A stretch of 22,358 nt of DNA from a virus: positions 1 through 22,358 of the IMG/VR virus record IMGVR_UViG_3300005528_000219; one strand, 5' to 3'. The notes beneath the pieces were generated by a model. It was not told the origin of the DNA, ran no database searches, and saw only the letters and a list, made by a program, of their open reading frames with translations. Positions 10,728 to 17,014 of this stretch are shown here, in pieces; position 1 is the stretch's first letter, and every line of letters begins with the position of its first letter. The position numbers and the translations under genes are program-made.

Positions 10728-11021
10728 ATGGCATTTACACATAAAACAGTAACAGAATGGAATGTTAGTGCTCAAGAGCAAAGAGCTATTCCAGAGTTAA
10801 TGGAAGAAAGAACAGAGTGGCTTAAACAAGCAGTTGAAGATGGAAAAACAGATACTGTAATAGGAACTGCGTTAAGTGATGATGAGGATGGTTCTGCTCA
10901 AAATGCGATAGGAGAAAGAGTTTGGAATAATCAAACTTCTGCTCAGAGTTGGAAAACTTTTGTTGAAGAACTTGCAACAAAGCACAATAAACAGGTTACT
11001 GTAACTATTTCTGAACTTTAA
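10728..11021 (+). CDS. Hypothetical protein, 97 aa
   Basis: Begins MAFTHKTVTEWNVSAQEQRA, with a perfect AAGGAGAAAG SD. Acidic, Trp-containing, with a central acidic linker 'LSDDEDGSAQ' and a beta-like 'KQVTVTISEL' end. No membrane segment. It follows a late-promoter motif, which suggests a structural or assembly role. No family recognised. Confidence 0.78.
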   Translation: MAFTHKTVTEWNVSAQEQRAIPELMEERTEWLKQAVEDGKTDTVIGTALSDDEDGSAQNAIGERVWNNQTSAQSWKTFVEELATKHNKQVTVTISEL

Positions 11022-11037
11022 TTATCATGATTTTGTT

Positions 11038-11781
11038 ATGTTTATTTTTAAAAGAAATAAAGTAGTTTTGGATACGTTCACAGATAATGTGAACGTATTT
11101 CATTATGCAAAACCTGAAAAGGCAATTCGTTATTTCCCTGAGTGGTGGAAAACTATTCCAGTAAAAACTCAGTCTTTAACACCATATGGTTTACAATATG
11201 ATATTGATACAATGGCTAGTTGTCCTGGTTTTATTGATCATTTTAAGAATAGTATTGTGTTACCTTTATGGTCTGATCTTATTATTGAGACTAGTGATAA
11301 CGGAGATTACAAATATAAGTACGCAGATGATTCTAGTCCACCAATTGTTTCTCATTCAGATAAACAATATGGATTTTTTTTTCAGGATAAAATACATCTA
11401 AAAATTTGTTATCCTTGGTTATTTCAAGAAAAAACTGGGATTAATTTTGTTTGTGTAGAACCAACTTGGAATCTTTTAAATAAAGAGTTCCCAGGTAAAA
11501 TCTTACCAGGAACAGTACAGTACCAAATGAATGTTAGTGGTAACATTAACATGTTTTTCCCAAAGATAAATAATAGAATAAAACTAGAATTTGGTACTCC
11601 GCTTTATCAATTGTTTCCTCAAAGTGAAAAAGATATTGAAATAAAAACTCATTTAGTTAGTAGCGAGGAATATAAAAATTTGAATAAGATATCCAGTTAC
11701 AGATTTAAGTTTAATAAAAATTATTCTTTTAAAAAGAAAACTTTTGGCACTTGCCCTTTTAACTCTATTTTGAAAAAATGA
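11038..11781 (+). CDS. Conserved phage protein, paralog of the gene at position 1
   Basis: A 247-residue soluble protein. Notable segments are 'YFPEWWKTIPV' near residues 32-42, 'MASCPGFIDHF' and 'VLPLWSDLIIE' near 59-84, and 'GNINMFFPK...LEFGTPLYQLFP' near 169-198. The last third resembles the partial protein at 1-306. I recall the PEWWK/CPGF architecture from uncharacterised T4-like marine phage proteins, often in several copies. No catalytic motif is evident, though conserved Trp and Cys could bind a ligand. Weak SD. The stop overlaps the next start (ATGA at 11778). Confidence 0.8.
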   Translation: MFIFKRNKVVLDTFTDNVNVFHYAKPEKAIRYFPEWWKTIPVKTQSLTPYGLQYDIDTMASCPGFIDHFKNSIVLPLWSDLIIETSDNGDYKYKYADDSSPPIVSHSDKQYGFFFQDKIHLKICYPWLFQEKTGINFVCVEPTWNLLNKEFPGKILPGTVQYQMNVSGNINMFFPKINNRIKLEFGTPLYQLFPQSEKDIEIKTHLVSSEEYKNLNKISSYRFKFNKNYSFKKKTFGTCPFNSILKK

Positions 11782-12128
11782 AAGATATAAGGTTTAATAC
11801 AACTAGCGGATTTATTGAATCAATTGGTAGAAGTTCTACATCATTAGAATTTATTGAATGGTGGGGGAAGGAAGGAATGCAATTTGATTTTTATAATCCT
11901 ATGGATGACGAGGTTAAGACTATCTCTTTAACAAAAGATGAGATTCATGCTCTCGTCACAGCAACTATAGCCTCTAACTTTGTTGATGTTGATTCTGCTA
12001 AAAAAGATGCGGAAGAAATGAAAGTCGAATCTGATAAAAGAAGAGAAGAGTATGAAAAGAATAAAAACCTAGCTCTTTTACCAGACCAAATAACTGGTCT
12101 AGGAAACTTAGATAGATTAAACTTTTAA
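11778..12128 (+). CDS. Hypothetical protein, 116 aa, coiled-coil C-terminus
   Basis: Begins MKDIRFNTTSGFIESIGRS. The N-terminal half is globular with 'EFIEWWGKEGMQFDFYNP'; the segment around residues 72-98 (KKDAEEMKVESDKRREEYEKNK) is a highly charged helix or coiled coil. Coupled to the gene before it and followed 12 nt later by the adhesin gene with an AGAGGAA SD. Possibly a tail or adhesin-associated protein by context only. Confidence 0.72.
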   Translation: MKDIRFNTTSGFIESIGRSSTSLEFIEWWGKEGMQFDFYNPMDDEVKTISLTKDEIHALVTATIASNFVDVDSAKKDAEEMKVESDKRREEYEKNKNLALLPDQITGLGNLDRLNF

Positions 12129-12140
12129 CTAGAGGAATAA

Positions 12141-13361
12141 ATGATAGAAGATAATAATTTTTACAGATCAGTGTTAATGAGTAGAATCATTGCTCTGGTT
12201 GGAGGTGCTGGATTAGAAGCAGCAGAACGATGGCTTCAGACTCCACACAAAGATTTTAATTTTAGAACCCCAGAGTCTTTTTTAAATGCTGCAGAGTGGA
12301 TGACAGTAAGAGATTGGTTAGTAGATAATGTCTCTGGACAGTTTTATAATGACGTTGATTACTATGCAGTAGCACAAAACTCAGAACAATATACAACAAG
12401 TCTCGTAACTGGAGAAGGTATGGACGCATTCGAAGACCTAAGAAATAGACATATTATTGCCACAGGTGGAACTAGATCAGTTTTAAATTTTCATCAGAGC
12501 AAACCCAAAACAAATGCATCATATATTATCCATACATTTACTTCTAGTGGAACTTTTAGGGTTGAACGTGGTGGTAGAATAGAATTCATCATCGTCGGTG
12601 GAGGTGGTGGTGGAGGTGCTGGATCTGCCTCACATGCTGGAGGTGGTGGTGGAGGCGGACAAGTAATTATTGGCTCTACTGTAATTACTGCTAATCCATA
12701 TAATATCGTTGTTGGAGCAGGTGGTGCTGCTGGAAATGATATTGGAGATGCAAGAGTAAACACAAATGGTGGAAACAGTATCGCATTTGGATTTACTGCT
12801 TTTGGTGGTGGTGCTGGCGGAACTGCTATCACAGTAATGAACACTGGTGTAGCACTTACTAATGCGACTGGTGGTGGAGGTAGTTCTCAAACTGGTTCTA
12901 CTGCAGGAGCAGTAGGTATAAATGGTCGTGGATTTGCAGGTGGCAATGGAATGACTGCATTTCCTGCTGGCGGTGGTGGTGGTGGCGCAGGTGGGGCTGG
13001 TGTTGTAGCAACTGGAACTAACGCAGGAAATGGTGGAATTGGTAAATCAAATAGGATTGTAGGAATTTTACCTATACCATATAGTGGTGGTGGGGAAAAT
13101 GATTTCTTTACAGGAACAGAAATTTTTTATGGTGGTGGAGGTGGTGGTGGTGCTTGTGGACCTGGACCATCCTCTGCACCAATTTTAGGTGGAGTTGGTG
13201 GGAGAGGTGGTGGCGGATCCGCACCAAATTCTAATAATCAAGGTGCAGGAGCAGCTGGGCAAGCCAACACTGGTGGTGGTGGCGCAGGTGGTTCTGGTAA
13301 TTTTGTTGGTGGTGCAGGTGGTTCTGGAATCGTTATAATTCGATATTTGGTAGGTATTTAA
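12141..13361 (+). CDS. Glycine-rich adhesin with DUF2384-like N-terminal domain
   Basis: A 406-residue protein. Residues about 10-65 ('LVGGAGLEAAERWLQTPHKDF', then 'FRTPESFLNAAEWMTVRDWL') resemble the DUF2384/MbcA-ParS antitoxin C-terminal domain, and this module recurs in the next gene. From about residue 115, 'YIIHTFTSSGTFRV' followed by 'EFIIVGGGGGGG' opens a glycine-rich domain that ends in 'GIVIIRYLVGI', the pattern of phage tail adhesins and fibre tips. Alternating Gly runs and short variable loops probably form polyglycine-II helices, with host contact by the loops, as in gp38-type adhesins. No signal peptide. Gly-repeat DNA makes this a likely site of loop exchange and host-range change. 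Confidence 0.82.
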   Translation: MIEDNNFYRSVLMSRIIALVGGAGLEAAERWLQTPHKDFNFRTPESFLNAAEWMTVRDWLVDNVSGQFYNDVDYYAVAQNSEQYTTSLVTGEGMDAFEDLRNRHIIATGGTRSVLNFHQSKPKTNASYIIHTFTSSGTFRVERGGRIEFIIVGGGGGGGAGSASHAGGGGGGGQVIIGSTVITANPYNIVVGAGGAAGNDIGDARVNTNGGNSIAFGFTAFGGGAGGTAITVMNTGVALTNATGGGGSSQTGSTAGAVGINGRGFAGGNGMTAFPAGGGGGGAGGAGVVATGTNAGNGGIGKSNRIVGILPIPYSGGGENDFFTGTEIFYGGGGGGGACGPGPSSAPILGGVGGRGGGGSAPNSNNQGAGAAGQANTGGGGAGGSGNFVGGAGGSGIVIIRYLVGI

Positions 13362-13362
13362 T

Positions 13363-13713
13363 ATGATAATCGATCCATTAAGCGAAAACTTTAAAAAAAG
13401 TGGACTGTGGCAAAGACTACTCGAGCACGTAGGTGGTGATGAGCAGAGTGCAATTAGATGGTGGGACACACCATTAGGTTGTGATCCTTTTTTTGGTAGA
13501 ACACCAAGAGATCTTATGACTGCTAACGAATGGGATACTGTTCGTGTATTCCTTGAGTCTAGAAATCCAGTTAGTGGTGCCATATACAATTATGGTATAT
13601 CTGATCAATATATTGGCATGAATCCGACTCAAGACATGAATTCATTAAATCAATACTACTATACTAAAACCGCTGAAGTAGTTTATCCAAAGACAAAGCG
13701 ACCAAGAAAATAA
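13363..13713 (+). CDS. DUF2384-like domain protein, paralog of the adhesin N-terminus
   Basis: A 116-residue protein. 'LLEHVGGDEQSAIRWWDTPLG' and 'FGRTPRDLMTANEWDTVRVFL' align with residues 15-62 of the adhesin upstream, and both continue with 'VSGxxYN'. The GRTPxxLM signature is that of DUF2384 domains in Xre/ParS-type antitoxins. No DNA-binding N-terminus is visible, so use as a structural docking module is more likely than antitoxin activity. It starts 1 nt after the adhesin stop and has no strong SD, so coupled translation is expected. Confidence 0.75.
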   Translation: MIIDPLSENFKKSGLWQRLLEHVGGDEQSAIRWWDTPLGCDPFFGRTPRDLMTANEWDTVRVFLESRNPVSGAIYNYGISDQYIGMNPTQDMNSLNQYYYTKTAEVVYPKTKRPRK

Positions 13714-13729
13714 AACAGGTGAAGATATT

Positions 13730-14008
13730 ATGCATCCTTTGATTAAACAGTTATACAATCAGTCATATAAACATGAAGATGGTGCCAAAGTATGGCACGA
13801 CCAAATTTTTGATATCGAAGCATTTGCACAGCGTATCGTATTTCGCTGTGCAATGACTGCCAAAACAGCACTTGCAGAAGGTAGAGATCCGTACGAAGAA
13901 ATACTTACAAAGTATGGAACAGAAACGCAAGTCGCATCAGAATCACGCACATTGCAGATAAAAAATGGTGAGTGCCCAGAGGTGGGTGAACCAAACGAAC
14001 TAATTTGA
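13730..14008 (+). CDS. Hypothetical protein, 92 aa
   Basis: Begins MHPLIKQLYNQSYKHEDGAK with an AGGTGAAG SD. The sequence is mostly helical ('DIEAFAQRIVFRCAMTAKTAL') with an acidic, Pro/Glu-rich tail. It opens the train of small genes and is 7 nt from the next start. No recognised family. Confidence 0.75.
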   Translation: MHPLIKQLYNQSYKHEDGAKVWHDQIFDIEAFAQRIVFRCAMTAKTALAEGRDPYEEILTKYGTETQVASESRTLQIKNGECPEVGEPNELI

Positions 14009-14015
14009 GATTGCA

Positions 14016-14369
14016 ATGGAAGCATACGATCCAATTACTGGTTCGATAGTACCTCTCAATACAGAAGCAAAACAATATACACCATATACAGTTGGCGAAG
14101 ATACAAGATTGGTAGAATTAGTTGTCTTTCAACGTGGAAAAAGAGTAGAATGTTATGAGTGGGATGAAGATCTTTGGATTGAGTCTGCAACGGATATGTT
14201 TGCTCTTACTTCGCCGAAAATGCAAGATAAACGTGTAAGGATTATCGATAGCAAAAAGTGGATGAGGGGTAAAAAGATAGAGTTAGCACCCATTCTAAAA
14301 TGTTTCGTCTGCGGTAAACCTACATGTCGTGGTGAATGCGACGAGGATAGATTCTTAGGATTAATATGA
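14016..14369 (+). CDS. Small protein with C-terminal four-Cys zinc-knuckle motif
   Basis: A 117-residue protein. The body has 'VELVVFQRGKRVECYEWDEDLW', and the C-terminus has C96-x2-C99-x4-C104-x3-C108, a likely zinc site. No enzyme motif. A stop-start overlap (ATGA at 14366) couples it to the Cys-rich peptide downstream. It could be a nucleic-acid- or protein-binding regulator; unproven. Confidence 0.75.
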   Translation: MEAYDPITGSIVPLNTEAKQYTPYTVGEDTRLVELVVFQRGKRVECYEWDEDLWIESATDMFALTSPKMQDKRVRIIDSKKWMRGKKIELAPILKCFVCGKPTCRGECDEDRFLGLI

Positions 14370-14488
14370 ATTGCTGCAATCATAACTGTCGTCAGGGTAG
14401 AGACTGTCCGTATCGTATAAATTATTGGGAGGAGAGAATCAGACCATGGATATTAAAGATTATCAAAAGATGCCAGAGAAGGCACTAA
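14366..14488 (+). CDS. Cys-rich 40-aa protein, CNxxCxQGRDCP type
   Basis: Begins MNCCNHNCRQGRDCPYR. The 'CNxxCxQGRxCPxR' signature recurs in small proteins of betaproteobacterial phages and prophages (from memory; function unknown). A tryptophan- and Lys/Arg-rich C-terminus follows. It overlaps the upstream gene by ATGA and the downstream gene by 43 nt, and lacks an independent SD, so it is read by coupling. Confidence 0.65.
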   Translation: MNCCNHNCRQGRDCPYRINYWEERIRPWILKIIKRCQRRH

Positions 14489-14655
14489 CATTTGAAGAGT
14501 GGAAGGGAAGCGTAGCACCACCTGTAGATGATGAATTTATGAAATCTGTGCAAAGAATGCATGGAGTTGACTACAAGAAAGAATTTGACGAGATGTTACG
14601 TAAAGAATACGAAGAGTATCTAGACAATCTAAATGGAAGTTGGTTATTAAAATGA
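14446..14655 (+). CDS. Hypothetical acidic protein, 69 aa
   Basis: I chose ATG 14446 (MDIKDYQKMPEKALTFEEW), which has GGAGGA 12 nt upstream, over a TTG at 14425. It is helical and acidic, with 'YKKEFDEMLRKEYEEYLDNL' near the C-terminus. The start lies inside the Cys-rich gene; the stop overlaps the YdcH-like gene by ATGA. Confidence 0.72.
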   Translation: MDIKDYQKMPEKALTFEEWKGSVAPPVDDEFMKSVQRMHGVDYKKEFDEMLRKEYEEYLDNLNGSWLLK

Positions 14656-14840
14656 TCACTAAAGAAAAACTTGAGCATCATATCTCGCATCTTCAAGAAC
14701 AGCATCGTGCGTTGGATAAAGAAATCACAGAGTTGGATTGTCACTGGGATGAGTCGGTCGAGTGTCATAAATTAAAAAAGAAACGACTTAAATTAAAAGA
14801 CGAAATCGAAAAGTGTCGAAAACAATTAACTTTATTGTAG
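14652..14840 (+). CDS. YdcH-like (DUF465) coiled-coil protein
   Basis: A 62-residue protein. 'LEHHISHLQEQHRALDKEI' followed by 'LKKKRLKLKDEIEKCRKQL' is the helical-hairpin signature of YdcH/DUF465 proteins, small and of unknown function in proteobacteria and some phages. ATG 14652 overlaps the previous stop. The predicted form is an antiparallel two-helix coil. Confidence 0.8.
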   Translation: MITKEKLEHHISHLQEQHRALDKEITELDCHWDESVECHKLKKKRLKLKDEIEKCRKQLTLL

Positions 14841-14923
14841 GAGTTGCGATTACATTTGGACTGCTAATGTTAGTAATTCCAGGGATCGGTATTCTTTTTG
14901 GATTGTTGAGGAAACTACTATGA
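14813..14923 (+). CDS. Predicted 36-aa single-pass membrane peptide
   Basis: GTG 14813 gives MSKTINFIVG, then one hydrophobic segment to residue 33 and a basic 'RKLL' end. It overlaps the YdcH-like gene by 28 nt and the next gene by ATGA. No strong SD; the start is uncertain, with an ATG at 14864 too late to keep the full membrane segment. Confidence 0.5.
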   Translation: MSKTINFIVGVAITFGLLMLVIPGIGILFGLLRKLL

Positions 14924-15087
14924 GTAATTTTGCACGCTGGATCATCGGACTATTAACAGTAGTATTTTTTCCTTTTACAATTGCAATACTAGCTGCCTAT
15001 GCCATACTCTATAAAATTCCAGTATTCGTCGGATATATCGTAGAGGATATCATAAATGGAGTAAGAGAGAAGTGGTCGGAGAAATAA
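14920..15087 (+). CDS. Predicted 55-aa membrane protein
   Basis: Begins MSNFARWIIG; one long or two short hydrophobic segments (about residues 7-40) precede a charged tail 'EDIINGVREKWSEK'. It is coupled to both neighbours by overlaps. A GAGG sits 8-11 nt before the ATG. A holin-like role is possible but nothing specific supports it. Confidence 0.62.
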   Translation: MSNFARWIIGLLTVVFFPFTIAILAAYAILYKIPVFVGYIVEDIINGVREKWSEK

Positions 15088-15158
15088 TAATTGCAATTAT
15101 TGTTGCAGCATTTATAGGATTTTTAATCTACTGTGGAGATCATTTAAACGATGAGTGA
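15072..15158 (+). CDS. Possible 28-aa membrane peptide
   Basis: GTG 15072 opens a frame with a single hydrophobic segment (EIIIAIIVAAFIGFLIY) and a short acidic tail, ending at TGA 15156-15158. GGAG lies upstream and the frame overlaps both neighbours. It fits the tiny-membrane-gene pattern here but is short. Confidence 0.4.
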   Translation: MVGEIIIAIIVAAFIGFLIYCGDHLNDE

Positions 15159-15357
15159 TGCAAAGATTATCATTATCAAAGATTTGCTCGATACCAAAGC
15201 GAGAAAAGAACGAGAGTTAGCCTATTATCAAGAAGAATTACGTAAGTTAGAAGAAAAAATGCACTGGCTACGTATGGAAATTAAACTAACCAGTGATATC
15301 ATAAACATGATCGAAAAAGAGAAAATGGTCGATATAATGGAAATGATAAAGAAATGA
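15151..15357 (+). CDS. Coiled-coil protein, 68 aa
   Basis: Begins MSDAKIIIIKDLL; residues 15-50 form a heptad-like Glu/Lys-rich coil ('RKERELAYYQEELRKLEEKM'). Hydrophilic, no membrane segment. Coupled to the next gene through ATGA at 15354. Unknown function. Confidence 0.7.
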   Translation: MSDAKIIIIKDLLDTKARKERELAYYQEELRKLEEKMHWLRMEIKLTSDIINMIEKEKMVDIMEMIKK

Positions 15358-15512
15358 AACTTATACAGTATAGAGACGCTGGTCTGCATACCTATACCTA
15401 CTTCTGGGTAAACGAGGATAATAAAGTAATAAGTCCTTACTTTGATACTGCGGCAGAGGCAGAAAAATGGATGCAATCTTGGGAAGAGTGGAAACCGAGT
15501 AGAGATCTATGA
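15354..15512 (+). CDS. Hypothetical protein, 52 aa
   Basis: Begins MKLIQYRDAGLHTYTYFWVN, a beta-type sequence followed by a helix 'TAAEAEKWMQSWEEWK' rich in Trp. It overlaps both neighbours by 4 nt (ATGA), which supports expression despite the small size. No family recognised. Confidence 0.68.
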   Translation: MKLIQYRDAGLHTYTYFWVNEDNKVISPYFDTAAEAEKWMQSWEEWKPSRDL

Positions 15513-15847
15513 AATTCTGGAGTGAATTATCGCATAACGATAAAATTTCTGTCTTACTTGGATTGCTCGGTGTCTCAGTATTTACAATTATTATACTCTA
15601 TGCATTCCTAGTATCTCGTGGAAACGATGTTGACTACTTTAAGTCTCGTATTGATATGGTCGATCAACGAACTCTCTATATGGACTCAAAGATCGATAAA
15701 ATGAGTGAGAAACTTGCAGATTATCGATCGCAGTTAAATGAGTTACGTAGAAAAGAGGACGAACTCGAGAAACGTCTAGATGCATATGGTCACTGGATCG
15801 AGTACTGGAAAACTTTACCACAACTACCAAAACCACCAAAAAGATGA
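15509..15847 (+). CDS. Membrane-anchored coiled-coil protein (i-spanin-like topology)
   Basis: A 112-residue protein with one N-terminal membrane helix (about residues 14-36, 'ISVLLGLLGVSVFTIIILY'). A long coiled coil follows (about 45-92, with 'KMSEKLADYRSQLNELRRKE'), then a Pro-rich end 'PQLPKPPKR'. This is the topology of phage inner-membrane spanins (Rz), which span the periplasm during lysis. No matching embedded Rz1 is seen; the next gene is not a lipoprotein. The spanin idea is topology-based only. Confidence 0.65.
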   Translation: MKFWSELSHNDKISVLLGLLGVSVFTIIILYAFLVSRGNDVDYFKSRIDMVDQRTLYMDSKIDKMSEKLADYRSQLNELRRKEDELEKRLDAYGHWIEYWKTLPQLPKPPKR

Positions 15848-16008
15848 GCGTCTGGATTCTTGTAGTCATTCTAAATGGACAGTCTGCAGACTTTCCTACA
15901 CATCACAAGACTAATGCATCCTGCGAAGAACATCGTAAACTTGTCGAACGTGCTCTAAAGCAAGCAGAATCCACTGCCACAGTACGTTGCGAGTGGCGTA
16001 CTCTATAG
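15844..16008 (+). CDS. Hypothetical protein, 54 aa, two cysteines
   Basis: ATG 15844 overlaps the previous stop. It begins MSVWILVVILNG, a short hydrophobic N-terminus, then a hydrophilic helix with C27 and C49. It may be exported or anchored, with a disulfide, but there is no lipobox. The pattern resembles small phage proteins with a paired-Cys helical hairpin. Confidence 0.6.
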   Translation: MSVWILVVILNGQSADFPTHHKTNASCEEHRKLVERALKQAESTATVRCEWRTL

Positions 16009-16036
16009 TCTATTCTTATTTCCTCGGGTCGAAAAA

Positions 16037-16264
16037 ATGAACAACACAATAAAATCAAGAGATAATGATTTCGAAGTCTTACCAATGGACGAATACAGTG
16101 GTCTACCATCTCCAGAAGCATATGAAGATAAGACAGTCGATCACGATGATCCAGAGAGAATCGAATTCGAGAGAAAAAGAAATGCATCATTGGAAGAGTA
16201 TCGTAAACAAGCGATGGAACTCTGGAATGATTCCTGCACGAGTGTAAGAAAAGAAAATGTATGA
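16037..16264 (+). CDS. Hypothetical acidic protein, 75 aa
   Basis: Begins MNNTIKSRDNDFEVLPMDEY. Acidic, Pro-containing N-terminal half and a helical C-terminal half ('RIEFERKRNASLEEYRKQAMELW'). No clear SD; a 28-nt gap separates it from the previous gene. ATGA at 16261 couples it to the next gene. Confidence 0.62.
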   Translation: MNNTIKSRDNDFEVLPMDEYSGLPSPEAYEDKTVDHDDPERIEFERKRNASLEEYRKQAMELWNDSCTSVRKENV

Positions 16265-16425
16265 AGTACTATTGCAATTGTTGGTTATGCACGAGAGCAA
16301 AGACTAAGAAAGCACTTGCCAGAGAGAAAGAAAAGCGTTTATTTAGGTGTCGCTCTCGCATGGTGGACAGACTCGAGGAAAAATCGGAAATGCAACGAAT
16401 ACAAGCGAACAGGCATGGCGTATAA
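16261..16425 (+). CDS. Cys-rich basic protein, 54 aa
   Basis: Begins MKYYCNCWLCTRAKTKK: an N-terminal C5-x-C7-x2-C10 cluster plus C30, followed by a long Arg/Lys/Glu helix. Overlaps 4 nt upstream and 11 nt downstream. Possibly a metal- or nucleic-acid-binding peptide. No known family. Confidence 0.55.
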   Translation: MKYYCNCWLCTRAKTKKALAREKEKRLFRCRSRMVDRLEEKSEMQRIQANRHGV

Positions 16426-16708
16426 AGAAAAAATCTGCCCAAAGTGCCAAGCCAAGCATAATAAGCGTGGTGAGTTCTGCTCTCGTAGCTGTGGTAATAC
16501 ACGAAAGCACACGAAGGAAACGAAACAGAAAATCGCTGATGCACAACGAGCATACCTGACTAGTGGCACTGAACCTGCTGAAGTCGCCAAGCATAACTTT
16601 ATCTCTAAGCGTAATAATGGTGATCCTGATCCGATTCCACCGATGAAACCGATTGATCTCGGTAGTGGGCGATTTGTTCAAGATGGTGATATTTGGGAAG
16701 AAGCCTAA
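16415..16708 (+). CDS. Zinc-finger protein with NUMOD3-like motif, 97 aa
   Basis: ATG 16415 (MAYKEKICPKC) fits the overlap with the previous gene; an earlier in-frame ATG at 16316 would overlap it deeply. C8-x2-C11 and C22-x3-C26 form a zinc site, followed by 'HTKETKQKIADAQRAY', the helix seen in NUMOD3 DNA-binding modules of phage homing endonucleases. No nuclease catalytic domain is present. It may be a DNA-binding regulator or a remnant of a homing enzyme. Confidence 0.72.
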   Translation: MAYKEKICPKCQAKHNKRGEFCSRSCGNTRKHTKETKQKIADAQRAYLTSGTEPAEVAKHNFISKRNNGDPDPIPPMKPIDLGSGRFVQDGDIWEEA

Positions 16709-16722
16709 TTGCAATATTGCAA
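16709..16722. promoter_or_regulatory. 14-bp perfect palindrome, possible operator
   Basis: TTGCAATATTGCAA lies between the stop of the zinc-finger gene and the -35 box at 16730, 7 nt upstream of it. A palindrome in this place suits a dimeric regulator. No T-run of terminator type follows on the + strand. Confidence 0.4.
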
Positions 16723-16729
16723 AAAAGAT

Positions 16730-16758
16730 TTGACATTTATTTGACTTTGAGCGAGAAT
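16730..16758 (+). promoter_or_regulatory. Candidate sigma70 promoter of the 48-aa ORF
   Basis: TTGACA (16730-16735), 17 nt, GAGAAT (16753-16758, 4/6). The predicted start is near 16765, with the ORF at 16788. Confidence 0.55.
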
Positions 16759-16787
16759 TCGGTGTTACCCTTTGATATGGAATAAAC

Positions 16788-16934
16788 ATGTTTGAACTTA
16801 AAATCACTACCGAGCTAAACGAAGTAGTTACTTACTTTGGAGACGCTGAGACTGTCTCTGAGACCGTAAGAGAGTGGTTACTTACTTCCGATGAGACCCC
16901 TATCTATGGGCTAGAAATAACCCCCAAAGACTGA
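16788..16934 (+). CDS. Hypothetical protein, 48 aa, monocistronic
   Basis: ATG 16788 to TGA 16932-16934, beginning MFELKITTELNEV. Alternating hydrophobic strands and a 'ETVSETVREWLL' helix give a compact alpha/beta look. It has its own promoter upstream, and a terminator hairpin overlaps its stop, so it is a single-gene unit, which suggests an early-expressed host-takeover factor. The SD is weak (GGAA). Confidence 0.65.
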   Translation: MFELKITTELNEVVTYFGDAETVSETVREWLLTSDETPIYGLEITPKD

Positions 16935-16942
16935 GGGTTTTT
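16917..16942 (+). terminator. Weak intrinsic terminator
   Basis: AACCC (16918-16922) pairs with GGGTT (16935-16939) and is followed by TTT. The short stem, which includes the stop codon in its loop region, could end the 48-aa gene's transcript before the next promoter. Confidence 0.45.
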
Positions 16943-16953
16943 CCAGAAATCTG

Positions 16954-16982
16954 TTGTCGGAAATTCGCAATTAGAGAATAAT
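16954..16982 (+). promoter_or_regulatory. sigma70-like promoter of the AAA+ ATPase gene
   Basis: TTGTCG (16954-16959), 17 nt, AATAAT (16977-16982) followed by CTCTCTTATT, nearly the same as the tRNA-leader promoter P2 (AATAATCTCTTCTATT). Confidence 0.72.
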
Positions 16983-17014
16983 CTCTCTTATTGAATGATT
17001 ATGAAGGAATGTGA

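Noticed and set aside
12494-12890. Two overlapping reverse-strand open frames opposite the adhesin
   Set aside because: They are Pro- or Ser/Thr-rich mirror images of the Gly-repeat codons; no SD and no family likeness.
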